A stretch of 64,000 nucleotides of DNA from Bremerella sp. JC817 (GTDB lineage Bacteria; Planctomycetota; Planctomycetia; Pirellulales; Pirellulaceae): contig NZ_JBFEFG010000264.1 of NCBI RefSeq assembly GCF_040718835.1, positions 124,001-188,000 of the forward strand, written 5' to 3'. The translations under genes and the position numbers were made by a program. Shown here in pieces: positions 18,876 through 29,746 of the stretch; positions within the stretch are counted from its first letter, which is position 1; every line of letters begins with the position of its first letter. The notes under the pieces are model-generated. The model was not told where the DNA came from. It did not search any database and was given only the letters and a program-made list of their open reading frames with translations.

Positions 18876-19775
18876 TTAGAACGAGACGTCGATGACCTGA
18901 CCATCTTCACGATTGGCCAGTCGGCCAAGATTCGTTTCGTCGATGTTCACTTGGATCGATTGAACGCTCGCGTCTCCCATCACAAAGTTCACGATGCCTG
19001 GGTGGAAGCTACCAAATACAAGGTGCTCGACCCCGCCCACGTTGTCGCGTTTGTGCTGGGCCAAGGGATAGTCGGTCCCAGCCGCACGCATCGTGGTATA
19101 GGCCCAGCCACTGAGAATCGGACCATCGTGCCCGGTGTTTTCGTTACGCAGCTTGTCGTTATGAATGTGGCGTTCACCGATCATGATGGTGTTCGACAAG
19201 CCATCGGTGACCGAGGCGAAGTTGGTCTGCGTTTCGTAGGCATTTTGATCACCCTTCGCTACGACGATCATCCCTTTCTCGCGGCCGACCTGGCGGATGA
19301 TCGAGTTGTCGCCGCTGGGACCGCAGACGCTGGCGTAGTCCCAGACCGCGCCATTGTCGACGTTGATGGCTTGGACTTCGGTGGTCTGGTCGCCAGGGGA
19401 ATGGCGGCTGGGGCAAACATAGCCTGAGATGCTGGCCTGTTGAACGACGGTGGTCTGGTCTTTGTAGCGGACCTTCAAGTCGATTTGATCGTACAGGCTC
19501 GTTTGTTCCATGAACGGCAGAATGACCGCGGACCAGCCAAGGTATTCGTACTTGATACGAGATGGTGGCAACTCGCCGAACGTATCGTGGAAGTTATGGA
19601 CGGCGAGACCGATTTGTTTCAGGTTGTTGGTGCATTGCGAACGGCGAGCCGCTTCGCGAGCCTGTTGCACGGCCGGCAAGAGCAGAGCAATCAATACACC
19701 AATGATGGCAATCACAACAAGAAGTTCGACGAGCGTGAAGCCGCGACGGGCGATCTGAGCAGATCGAGATACCAT
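18876..19775 (-). CDS. DUF1559 protein with type II pseudopilin-like N-terminus
   Basis: A 299-residue protein. I start it at the ATG at 19775 so that the prepilin motif (RRGFTLVELLVVIAIIG, about 10-26) sits near the N-terminus; the frame is open a further 36 codons upstream. After the single hydrophobic helix comes AREAARRSQCTNNLKQIGLA and the large DUF1559 globular domain, ending with the characteristic H-x9-DG-like segment near the C-terminus (FVMGDASVQSI). Proteins of this family are very abundant in planctomycetes; they are expected to be processed like type II secretion pseudopilins and displayed at the envelope. Confidence 0.9.
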   Translation of the reverse strand: MVSRSAQIARRGFTLVELLVVIAIIGVLIALLLPAVQQAREAARRSQCTNNLKQIGLAVHNFHDTFGELPPSRIKYEYLGWSAVILPFMEQTSLYDQIDLKVRYKDQTTVVQQASISGYVCPSRHSPGDQTTEVQAINVDNGAVWDYASVCGPSGDNSIIRQVGREKGMIVVAKGDQNAYETQTNFASVTDGLSNTIMIGERHIHNDKLRNENTGHDGPILSGWAYTTMRAAGTDYPLAQHKRDNVGGVEHLVFGSFHPGIVNFVMGDASVQSIQVNIDETNLGRLANREDGQVIDVSF

Positions 19776-20106
19776 AGGGCGATTCCTGACTGAATGAGAC
19801 AACAACGAATAACGCGCGGAGGAGAGGCAAGGCCGACTGCGGCAAGAAGGTCGAGGGAGGGCTTTCATGGTGCAGAGCAGCACGATGAAGCGCTGGTAAC
19901 CTTCATGCGGGGTTAGGGTTACGAAAAGGTATGGGAGGCGCGGATGGGAGATATCGGCGCTATCCTAGGAAAGATCGTACGCCCGAGATGCTGTTTACTA
20001 TCAAATTGAAAAGAAATCACAGAAAAAACATCACAGGTGGCAATGTGATGTGGTAAACAGCCCCGCAAATTGGCTAGAGACCCGCTTAGAGTTCGCTCAG
20101 GGCCCG
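19776..20106. other. Non-coding gap with sulfatase terminator and DUF1559 promoter region
   Basis: The 331 bases between the DUF1559 gene and the end of the sulfatase series contain nested inverted repeats: an outer pair GCTGTTTAC (19990-19998) / GTAAACAGC (20053-20061) around the inner terminator hairpin listed below. The rest should hold the DUF1559 promoter; I cannot point to a clear -35/-10. Confidence 0.5.
20022..20051 (-). terminator. Terminator of the four-gene sulfatase operon
   Basis: A perfect 8-bp stem (ACATCACA at 20028-20035, TGTGATGT at 20044-20051) that on the minus strand is followed by TTTTTTCTG. A second 9-bp inverted repeat encloses it (19990-19998 with 20053-20061). Confidence 0.82.
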
Positions 20107-21549
20107 TTATTTCTTTTTCGAGCGTTTGATGTAGGGACGAAATTCCCAGCGGTTTTCCCATTCGCTCAGGTAAGGTTCGTAACGAGGATCTTCTGTCCAC
20201 GAGTGAGGCTCAGGGTCGGCCTCGTTAAGTCTACCTTCGGCGTAGTCTTTTCCCGCGAAGCTTGCTTCCACGGCTTCGTTCCACGCTTTGTAGCCTGCTT
20301 TCAGCTTGGCAAGCATCTCAGGCTTCTCGCGGGCGAGATTCGTCTCTTCATGGGGATCGGACTTCAAGTGGTAAAGCTCGAAGGCGGCTCCTTGATCTCG
20401 TTTCGTGGTGACCAGCTTCCAGTCGTTGTCGACCCAGGCCGCTTGCTTCTGGAATCGAAACGGAATCGGTCGCACGCGCGACCCGACTTCCTCATTCAGA
20501 AGTGGCTTCAAGCTGACACCGTCCAAAGGCTGCACAAAGACATCTTCCGGCAACGCCAGAATATCGGCGACCGTCGGAAACAGATCCATCGTGCACGCAG
20601 GATATTCGGTGATACGAGGCTGAATGACCGAAGGCCATTCGATGATGGCCGGAACACGCAAGCCACCTTCATAAACGGTTCCCTTGTTGCCACGCAGTCC
20701 ACCGACCGTGTCAGGTTCGATGCGTGGCAAGCCGCCGTTGTCGCTGCAAAAGACAAGCAGCGTATTGTGGGCGATCTCCAGTTCGCGCAGGGCAGACCGA
20801 AGCGTGCCGATGCTGCGGTCCATCGCGGCGAGTTCGCCATAGTGGTTCTCGGAGTCGACCTTCAAGTTACCGAACGGAACTTTGTCGTCGTCCAGTGCTT
20901 TGAAAGGACTGTGCGGCGTGCCATACCAGATAACCGTGAACATCGGCTCGCCACCATCTTTGTGCTTCTTCAAGAACTCAATCGCCTCGGCCACGATGAT
21001 GTCGGACGAATCTCCCTTCTTCTGCTCAAACTCGCCATTACGGCTCATCAGTGGATCGAGATCGAAGAAGTTGGTGACCGAAAGCCATTCGTCAAAACCG
21101 AAGTGACCTGGGCTGTAAGGATCGTCTTTCAAGATCGGAGCCCCTGGGCCGCGCAGGCCATCTAGGTGCCACTTACCGAAGTGACCAGTGACGTAACCGG
21201 CGTCTTTCAACGCTTGAGCAATTGTCTTTTCCTGATGCCGCAATGCGTAGCCATGCGAAAGCACACCACAGCGGTCGGGCGATCGACCGGTCAGGACGCT
21301 GGCTCGGGTCGGCGAGCAAACGCAGCAGCCTGCATAGAAGCGTTCGAATCGCAAACCGTTGTTCGCCATCGAATCGAGATTCGGGGTCTTCAAAACGGGA
21401 TGATTGCGATAGCCTGTTTGTCCCCAGCCCATGTCGTCGGCCATCACGAAGATGACATTCGGCCGTGGCGGATCTTTGGCCGATGCCTCGAAGCTTAAGC
21501 AAGAGAGCAGGGCAATAGCAGCAAAGCTTAAGATCGCGAAACGAATCAT
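20107..21549 (-). CDS. Sulfatase
   Basis: A 480-residue exported formylglycine sulfatase. Signal peptide about 1-24; metal-binding MADDMGWG (36-43); activation motif C-S-P-T-R with Cys78. Further family motifs are GKWHLDGL and FCSDNGG. The C-terminus is basic (KRSKKK). It is the last of four consecutive sulfatase genes; the preceding stop is 32 bases upstream. The substrate is probably a sulfated polysaccharide component, but cannot be assigned. Confidence 0.93.
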   Translation of the reverse strand: MIRFAILSFAAIALLSCLSFEASAKDPPRPNVIFVMADDMGWGQTGYRNHPVLKTPNLDSMANNGLRFERFYAGCCVCSPTRASVLTGRSPDRCGVLSHGYALRHQEKTIAQALKDAGYVTGHFGKWHLDGLRGPGAPILKDDPYSPGHFGFDEWLSVTNFFDLDPLMSRNGEFEQKKGDSSDIIVAEAIEFLKKHKDGGEPMFTVIWYGTPHSPFKALDDDKVPFGNLKVDSENHYGELAAMDRSIGTLRSALRELEIAHNTLLVFCSDNGGLPRIEPDTVGGLRGNKGTVYEGGLRVPAIIEWPSVIQPRITEYPACTMDLFPTVADILALPEDVFVQPLDGVSLKPLLNEEVGSRVRPIPFRFQKQAAWVDNDWKLVTTKRDQGAAFELYHLKSDPHEETNLAREKPEMLAKLKAGYKAWNEAVEASFAGKDYAEGRLNEADPEPHSWTEDPRYEPYLSEWENRWEFRPYIKRSKKK

Positions 21550-21581
21550 GGTGTGGTTCTCAGGCAGGGAGGGATATTCGA

Positions 21582-23072
21582 TTAACGGACCTGACCGCGA
21601 CTGCGGATCTGTTTCAGTTTCTGGCTCAGCTTTTCCACGAGCTGTGGCTTCTCGCTGTAGAGATTATGCTTTTGAGCCGGATCGATTTCCAGATCGTAAA
21701 GTTCGCCAGGTTGCTGATCCTCGGTATAGCCTTTCTCCTGATCGAACCAGGCAGGAACGCGATTATGCGAGCCGCTTTCGGCTTGGATCAGCAGCCAGTT
21801 ACCATCCCGAATGGCATATGCTTTGGCAAAGGTGTTGTGGACAATCGTCGTGCGTCGGCCGCCTTCATTGGTCGTCCAATTGGCCTGTTGGTTGTAGCTG
21901 TCGTGGGCGGCGTCGGCCGGAAGGTCTGCTTCGACAATCGCGGCGAGCGTTCCCATGATGTCGACCTGGCTGGTGAGCGAATCGTTGACGCTGCCAGGCT
22001 TCACGTGGCCTGGCCAACGGACCAGAAACGGAACGTGGTGGCCACCTTCGTAAAGGTCACGCTTCACACCACGAAATGGTGCCGAGCTCCAGTGGCCGAA
22101 GTTTTCGAGCCGGGCATAGGCATAGTTTTCCGCACCGTTATCGGCGGTGAACAGGACAAGCGTGTTGTCCTCGAAGCCGTTGTCTTTCAAGGCCTGAAGA
22201 ATCTTGCCTGCCATGGCGTCGGTCATGTTAACGAAGTCCCCAAAGGGACCGGCCTCCGACTTGCCGGCAAACTCGGGCGTGGGAACGATCGGCGAGTGAG
22301 GCGAATTGAACGGAACGTACAAAAAGAACGGCTGCTGCTCACCTTTCTGCTCGGCGATCCATTCGACCGCCTTATCCGCGAGCCGAGGGACGACGCCCCA
22401 GAAGTCCCAGTCGGCAACTGCCGGTCCGCGTCGAGCATTCCACTTTCCCTCGGGCGTCTTCGGGGTTTCCGTCAGCATGACGGTCGGTGGCTCGATAACA
22501 CGATCGTTCTCGATCCAGGCATACGGCGGAAAGTTCGGGACGTCGTCGCCGAAGTAATAGTCGAAGCCATGCGACGTCGGTCCGCCGGAGACTGATCGAT
22601 TCCAATCGAACGCTTCCGGCGGAATCACCAGGTTGCCGCGATCCTGCTTCACGTTGGCATCGGGACGAAGGATCTCGCTCCAATTCCATCCCAAGTGCCA
22701 CTTGCCAATGCAGGCCGTACGATAGCCTTGGGCCTTCAGCATCTCCGGCAGCGTGAACTCTTCATCAGCAATCACCGGGGGACCGAACGCGTAAACGATG
22801 TCGTGGAACTTTCGCCAGTGATAACGACCGGTCAGCAGGGCATAGCGGCTGGGTGTGCAGATACCGGACGAACTATGCGCGTCGGTGAATCGCATCCCTT
22901 CGCTGGCGAGGCGATCGAGGTTGGGTGTGGGGATCTTCGAGTCGGGGTTGTTGGCATGCAGGTCCCCATAGCCCATGTCATCGGCATACAAGATGACGAT
23001 GTTCGGGCGATCAGCGGCCTGACCGACGCTGGGGAACGCGGCCAGGACCATAGCTAACAAGATCCAACGCAT
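21582..23072 (-). CDS. Sulfatase
   Basis: A 496-residue exported sulfatase, starting at the ATG at 23072 that begins the signal peptide (MRWILLAMVLAAFPSVGQA) only 4 bases after the upstream gene's stop. It shows YADDMGYGD (29-37) and the activation motif C-T-P-S-R with Cys72, GKWHLGW and FTADNGA. The C-S/T-P-S-R variant and the long insertion after GKWHLGWNW separate it from its neighbours, so it is not a simple recent duplicate. It probably acts on a different sulfate ester in the same substrate. Confidence 0.93.
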   Translation of the reverse strand: MRWILLAMVLAAFPSVGQAADRPNIVILYADDMGYGDLHANNPDSKIPTPNLDRLASEGMRFTDAHSSSGICTPSRYALLTGRYHWRKFHDIVYAFGPPVIADEEFTLPEMLKAQGYRTACIGKWHLGWNWSEILRPDANVKQDRGNLVIPPEAFDWNRSVSGGPTSHGFDYYFGDDVPNFPPYAWIENDRVIEPPTVMLTETPKTPEGKWNARRGPAVADWDFWGVVPRLADKAVEWIAEQKGEQQPFFLYVPFNSPHSPIVPTPEFAGKSEAGPFGDFVNMTDAMAGKILQALKDNGFEDNTLVLFTADNGAENYAYARLENFGHWSSAPFRGVKRDLYEGGHHVPFLVRWPGHVKPGSVNDSLTSQVDIMGTLAAIVEADLPADAAHDSYNQQANWTTNEGGRRTTIVHNTFAKAYAIRDGNWLLIQAESGSHNRVPAWFDQEKGYTEDQQPGELYDLEIDPAQKHNLYSEKPQLVEKLSQKLKQIRSRGQVR

Positions 23073-23076
23073 CGCA

Positions 23077-24879
<1,803 letters not shown>

Positions 24880-24911
24880 CAGGAGGGATCTCCAGCAGAG
24901 GAGGTTGTTGG

Positions 24912-26522
24912 CTATTTCTTGCGTTGTTTCTGAAGCTGCGACCATTCGATCACGCCGGCACTGTCGGCCCACTGCTTCCAGGCCTGGGCAAGTTCCTTGG
25001 TCTTTTCAGGCTGCTCTTTGGCCAGGTTGTTCGTCTCGGTGCGATCGTGCTTCAGGTCGTAAAGCTGCCATGCACCACTTTTGATTCGGACCGCTTTCCA
25101 GTCGCCGCGTCGGATCGCCTTGTTGCCTTCATGTTCCCAGAAGAGGTCACGTGAAGCGACTTCCTGCGGACCACGGAACTGCTGGGCGAAGCTTTGCCCT
25201 GGGGTAGGGATCACTTCCTTGCCATCGTGCGTCGTGGGATAGGTTGCCCCGGCCACTTCGACAAGCGTTGGCATGACATCGATCACATGCCCAGGGGCAT
25301 CGACCAGTCGACCTTCACCACCTGAAAGCTGAATCCCCTTCGGCCAGTGAGCGATCAATGGCGTCGAGATGCCACCTTCACGCGTGTCGATCTTGAACTT
25401 GCGGAACGGTGTGTCGTTGGCGTTCGCCCATTCCAGCCCAACACTGGCATACGACAGGCCTGTGCCGATCGGGGCACCTGCTTTGCCGCGGCTAAACCCA
25501 CCAGGACCACCTTCGGCCGAACAGCCATTGTCGGAAAGGAAGAGGAATAACGTGTTCTCGAATTGCCCCAGTTCTTTCAGCTTGGCCACCAATCGGCCCA
25601 CGTTCTGATCGATGCACTGAACCTGGGCCGCATAGACTTCCATCCGGTGGGCCAGGTCTTCGCGCGCTTCGGGGGACATCTGCTCCCAGGCATTCGCATC
25701 CTGATCGCGTGGACTCAAACGAGTTCCTTCTGGGAAGAGCCCCATCTTCACCTGGCGGGCAAATCGAGCCTTGCGAGCCTCGTCCCACCCGGCATCATAG
25801 CGGCCAGCTTGCCGGGCGATGTCTTCCGGCTTGGCTTGCAGTGGCCAATGGGGAGCGATGTGAGCAAAGTAGAGGAAGAACGGCTTCTTCGTTTCGTTGA
25901 CGGCCTGATCAATAAATTTGATCGCGTGGTCGGTCAGATCGTCGGTGATGTAGAAATCGTCTTCCAGTTCCACACGTTCGTTGCCATCGACAAAGAAGAC
26001 TTCCTTCCGAATCTGTAACGTGTCTTTGAAGTAGACGCCACCGCCAGAAGGCGTGCCCCAATAACGATCGAAACCACGCTGCAGCGGCCAACCTTCGGGT
26101 TTAGAGCCGACATGCCACTTGCCGGTCATCAAGGTGGTATAGCCGGCCGGACGCAGGGCTTCGGCGATCGTAACGCATCGGTCGTTCAAATAGCCTTGAT
26201 ACGACGGCACGCCATAGTTGCCGGTCATGTGACCGAGGCCTGCTTGGTGCTGATAAAGACCCGTCATCAAGGCTGCTCGGGTCGGGCAGCAGCGGGCCGT
26301 GTTATAGAACTGCGTGAATCGAAGTCCGCCTTGGGCCAACTGATCGAGGTTCGGCGTTTCGATCTCGCCGCCATAGCATCCCAGGTCCGAGAACCCCATG
26401 TCGTCCGCCATCATCAAGACGATGTTCGGTTTCTCTTGGGCCGTCAAAGCGAAAGGGAAAAACGACAACACCACCATCGCGGTGGCAACTCTCACAGCGC
26501 GCAGATCAATACACAAAAGCAT
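24912..26522 (-). CDS. Sulfatase (arylsulfatase type), first gene of the sulfatase operon
   Basis: A 536-residue exported sulfatase. I start it at the ATG at 26522 (the frame is open 12 codons further), giving a leader to about residue 29. Motifs: MADDMGFSD (38-46), activation motif C-C-P-T-R with Cys78, GKWHVGS and FLSDNGC. It is the closest relative in the window to the truncated sulfatase at the left edge. Downstream genes follow with gaps of 32, 4 and 32 bases, so the four form one transcription unit ending at the terminator near 20022-20051. Confidence 0.93.
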   Translation of the reverse strand: MLLCIDLRAVRVATAMVVLSFFPFALTAQEKPNIVLMMADDMGFSDLGCYGGEIETPNLDQLAQGGLRFTQFYNTARCCPTRAALMTGLYQHQAGLGHMTGNYGVPSYQGYLNDRCVTIAEALRPAGYTTLMTGKWHVGSKPEGWPLQRGFDRYWGTPSGGGVYFKDTLQIRKEVFFVDGNERVELEDDFYITDDLTDHAIKFIDQAVNETKKPFFLYFAHIAPHWPLQAKPEDIARQAGRYDAGWDEARKARFARQVKMGLFPEGTRLSPRDQDANAWEQMSPEAREDLAHRMEVYAAQVQCIDQNVGRLVAKLKELGQFENTLFLFLSDNGCSAEGGPGGFSRGKAGAPIGTGLSYASVGLEWANANDTPFRKFKIDTREGGISTPLIAHWPKGIQLSGGEGRLVDAPGHVIDVMPTLVEVAGATYPTTHDGKEVIPTPGQSFAQQFRGPQEVASRDLFWEHEGNKAIRRGDWKAVRIKSGAWQLYDLKHDRTETNNLAKEQPEKTKELAQAWKQWADSAGVIEWSQLQKQRKK

Positions 26523-26633
26523 GGGAGGATCTCGACAAGCAAAATAGGAGAACAGCAAGAACAGGTGGGCAAGCGCGGACCTGCATTGTCCTCGGTCGAG
26601 AGTCCCCAGTCAACTTTTTGCCGGTGAAGCCGT

Positions 26634-27524
26634 TTAGGCCGCTTCGCCGCGATAGATGGTCAGCTCGATCGAGCCTTCCGCTGCCGTAGCTTTCGACGAA
26701 GTGCTACTTGAACGCCGGGCCTTTTCGTAGCCACGACGCGACGCTTTCAGGAAGGCGAGCATCTGCTGAACCTGAGGAACGTCTACGCCTTGTAGCCGGT
26801 CGTAGATCGCTTCCCGCGAGAGACCTTCGCGGAAGATCACGCGAAAGGCCTGCTTCATTTGTGAGATTGTCGCGGCAGGGGTCTCGCTACGCGTCAGGCC
26901 GATCTTGTTCAAGCTAACAACGTTCCCGGTACGTCCGTCGACCAGGGTAAACGGAACGATGTCTTGAGAGACGTAAGCCGAGGCACCCACCATCGCCAGC
27001 ATACCGATGCGGCAGTGCTGATGGACATGCACACCTACGCCGAGGACCGCTTTGTCTTCCACGGTGACGTGGCCACACAAGGCCGTTTGGTTGGTCATCG
27101 TGATGTGGCTGCCGACCTGAGAGTCGTGCCCGATCTGGACGTTCGGCATGATGTAGTTGTGACTGCCGAACCGAGTGACATCGCTCGGGCCGGTGCCGAC
27201 TTGAAACGTGGCGAACTCGCGAATGACGTTGTCGTGGCCAATCTGAAGTTGCCCAGGCTTCTGCGTGGGGCGGGCAATCAATGGAGCTCCACCCAGGATG
27301 CAATACTCGCCAATCTGATTTCGATCGCCGATTCGCGTACCTGATTTGATGACGGCACCATGAGCGATGATGTTGTTCTCGCCGATGACGACGTCGGCAT
27401 CGATTCGAACGTGATCGGCGATTTGGGTACCAGCGCCCAACCATGCATCTGGCGAAATACGGCAGCCTTCCCCGATCACGATATTCGCGTCTTGGATGGC
27501 TAGGGTATCGCGAACGTAGGGCAT
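26634..27524 (-). CDS. lpxA: Acyl-[ACP]-UDP-N-acetylglucosamine O-acyltransferase
   Basis: A 296-residue left-handed beta-helix acyltransferase for the first step of lipid A synthesis. Hexapeptide repeats run through the first 200 residues. The LpxA catalytic histidine is retained as His133 (QIGHD), and the conserved LCGHVTV and VHQHC segments are present; the preceding conserved His of E. coli LpxA (NAHIAHD) is Gln here. The C-terminal helical domain (from about 205, SQMKQAFRVIFREG) is longer than in E. coli LpxA and ends in a Ser/Thr/Lys-rich tail. It lies upstream of the sulfatases with a 111-base gap. Planctomycetes do carry lipid A genes, so the context is reasonable. Confidence 0.88.
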   Translation of the reverse strand: MPYVRDTLAIQDANIVIGEGCRISPDAWLGAGTQIADHVRIDADVVIGENNIIAHGAVIKSGTRIGDRNQIGEYCILGGAPLIARPTQKPGQLQIGHDNVIREFATFQVGTGPSDVTRFGSHNYIMPNVQIGHDSQVGSHITMTNQTALCGHVTVEDKAVLGVGVHVHQHCRIGMLAMVGASAYVSQDIVPFTLVDGRTGNVVSLNKIGLTRSETPAATISQMKQAFRVIFREGLSREAIYDRLQGVDVPQVQQMLAFLKASRRGYEKARRSSSTSSKATAAEGSIELTIYRGEAA

Positions 27525-27666
27525 CAGTGTGCCTTCATCGGGTGGAGGTCTCAGTGGGGGGAATTCGTCTGTTTCTTATCGCTGGAAGTCCCTATAAACG
27601 TCAATGTCGCTTCTGGACAAAAGCACGATTGTCCATCAAATCAGTTGAAAATGAGAGTACACCACC

Positions 27667-28500
27667 ATGGATGGTGAAGCCCTGCTAGCACAGTCGCATC
27701 GTTCGTCGGCTTGTGTCTTCGCGCACCCCGCACACGAATGGTTCACGCTGGCAGCCTTGCTGCGTTTGCAGCCAGATATCTATTACTTGTCGCCAGGTCC
27801 GTTCAACGATCCTGAATTCGAATCGCACTTCCGCGAAGCGATGACGAAGATCGGCTATCGCGGATCGATCACGATCGCGCCAATCCGGGAAGACGAAGTC
27901 TACGCTCACTACCTTCGCCATGACGAGAAGTGGTTCCAAGAGCAGCGACAGCGTTTGGCAACTTGGCTGAAAGAAGTCGAACCGTCGGTGATCTTTACCG
28001 ATCCGTTCGAGTGGTATAACTCGGCCCACGATCTGGCACCTCTGTTGACCAGTGCGGCGCTGTTGAGTCTTGGGCGAGGTCCTGGCGATGTGGTTCTCGC
28101 CGAACATGGCATCGCGATTCAGACCATCGCTCCGGAAGCTCGCGATACGAGTGGTTGGTCGAAGGTGATGCTAACCGAGGAAGAAGAACCAGCCAAAGCG
28201 ATTCTGCTGGAATGCATGCGTGAATTCATCGAACGTAGCCCTTACCCAATCACCGACGATCTGGCCGCGATTGTCGGCAACTGGCCATCCGAGCTCGTTC
28301 GGACCGAGTTCTATCGAACGACGCCGGTCGAGCGTTCGTTCCTGCAGCCACCGGTGACCAAGGGGTGGGTGACCTACGACGTCCGTGGACAACGCCGTGT
28401 GGCTGAAGGTCGCTCGAAAGAAGCGATCAGCTTCGGCAAGCATTTCGCACCATTGGCCAAATCGCTGCTGCGTCGCCACGCGACCGCTTCGATTGGTTAG
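27667..28500 (+). CDS. Unrecognised protein, possibly a degenerate PIG-L/LmbE deacetylase relative
   Basis: A 277-residue soluble protein lying 31 bases before a glycosyltransferase. The start FAHPAHEWFTLAALL and a later IFTDPFEWYNSAHDL recall the position of the HPDDE and HxDH zinc motifs of the PIG-L/LmbE N-acetylsugar deacetylases, but the key Asp residues are not conserved (HPAHE), so I would not call it active in that reaction. Its association with the glycosyltransferase suggests a role in surface glycan synthesis. Alternatives are another hydrolase-fold protein of unknown type. Confidence 0.5.
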   Translation: MDGEALLAQSHRSSACVFAHPAHEWFTLAALLRLQPDIYYLSPGPFNDPEFESHFREAMTKIGYRGSITIAPIREDEVYAHYLRHDEKWFQEQRQRLATWLKEVEPSVIFTDPFEWYNSAHDLAPLLTSAALLSLGRGPGDVVLAEHGIAIQTIAPEARDTSGWSKVMLTEEEEPAKAILLECMREFIERSPYPITDDLAAIVGNWPSELVRTEFYRTTPVERSFLQPPVTKGWVTYDVRGQRRVAEGRSKEAISFGKHFAPLAKSLLRRHATASIG

Positions 28501-28531
28501 GGCACTCTTTCGGCGGAAAGGTTAGACAACG

Positions 28532-29743
28532 ATGAGTCGGCTGACGGTTCTGATTACGAACATCTTCATGACATCCCGGTCAGGCACCGAGATGTATGTG
28601 TACGACCTGGCGAAGAACCTGATTCAGCGCGGGCACCGTCCGATCGTTTATACGCCTGACATGGGCGAAGTGACCGACGAACTGCGACGCAACTCGATCC
28701 CGGTGGTCGATCGGCTGGAAAAGATCCGAGAGACGCCTGATGTGATCCATGGGCATCACACACTGCAAACAACGGCGGCGCTGCTGCATTTTCCGAAGAC
28801 GCCTGGCATCTTCCTTTGCCATGACTTCGATGCGTGGCACGACACGCCTCCCAAGTTCGATCGTATTGGACGCTATGTGGCTGTCGATCAGACGTGCGCT
28901 GATCGGCTGGCACACGGCGAAGGGATTGAGCTGGAGCGAATCCAAATCCTGACCAATCCGGTCGATCTCAACTTGTTTCAGACCCGCAGTCCTTTGCCCG
29001 AGAAACCGAAACGCGCCGTGGTCTTCAGCAGCTACGGAACGCCGGAATCGATTCAGCCAATTCGACAAGCATGCAGGCAGCTCGGGATTCGCCTCGATGC
29101 GATCGGCAGGAACTTTGGCGATGTTTGCCGCGATCCTTACTCGCGATTGCCTCAATACGACCTGGTGTTCGCCAAGGGACGCTGTGCTCGCGAGGCGATG
29201 GCCGTGGGGTGTGCGACAATCTACTGCGATGTGTTCGGCATGAGCTCGCTGGTCACGGCCGAGGATGTCGTCTACTTGAACCAACTCGGACGCCGCACGT
29301 TGGCGGCGCCCCTGACGACTGAGCGGCTTGTGGCGGAGATCCAGCGTTATAACGCTGCCGACGCCGCCGAAGTGACGCGATACATTCGCCAGAACAACAG
29401 CACCGATTCAATCTATGGTCAGTTGATCAACATCTATGAAGAGGTGATCGAGGCGTATCAGCAGCGAACCGACTTGGATCCGCTGGATGAAATTCGCGAG
29501 ATGGCTCGCATGGCAGAGTGGTGGCATCTGACACGTAGCCAGCGGACGGCTGGTCCCCCGCTGGTGAGGCCGCAGGTTGTCATGCCTACGCCAGCACCAG
29601 TCGAGCCGAAGCCTCGTGGACTGCAATATCTGAAGCACCGCGGCAAGCGTCTTTGGCGTTCGATCAAGAAGCGGGTTCGCCGCGTTACGCAGCCACCGGT
29701 TGTGCCTGCTCCGCCGGTCGAGGCTCCGAAAAAGGCAGCTTAG
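28532..29743 (+). CDS. GT4-like glycosyltransferase
   Basis: A 403-residue cytoplasmic protein with a two-Rossmann-fold layout. N-terminal part: LITNIFMTSRSGTEMYVYDLAKNL (a typical GT-B acceptor-domain opening) and IHGHH; C-terminal part: VVFSSYGTPES and the EAMAVGCATIY motif usually contacting the nucleotide sugar. The last 60 residues are Pro/Lys/Arg-rich (KPRGLQYLKHRGKRL) and might bind membrane or another subunit. It follows the unknown gene at 27667 closely. The transferred sugar is unknown. Confidence 0.8.
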   Translation: MSRLTVLITNIFMTSRSGTEMYVYDLAKNLIQRGHRPIVYTPDMGEVTDELRRNSIPVVDRLEKIRETPDVIHGHHTLQTTAALLHFPKTPGIFLCHDFDAWHDTPPKFDRIGRYVAVDQTCADRLAHGEGIELERIQILTNPVDLNLFQTRSPLPEKPKRAVVFSSYGTPESIQPIRQACRQLGIRLDAIGRNFGDVCRDPYSRLPQYDLVFAKGRCAREAMAVGCATIYCDVFGMSSLVTAEDVVYLNQLGRRTLAAPLTTERLVAEIQRYNAADAAEVTRYIRQNNSTDSIYGQLINIYEEVIEAYQQRTDLDPLDEIREMARMAEWWHLTRSQRTAGPPLVRPQVVMPTPAPVEPKPRGLQYLKHRGKRLWRSIKKRVRRVTQPPVVPAPPVEAPKKAA

Positions 29744-29746
29744 CCG

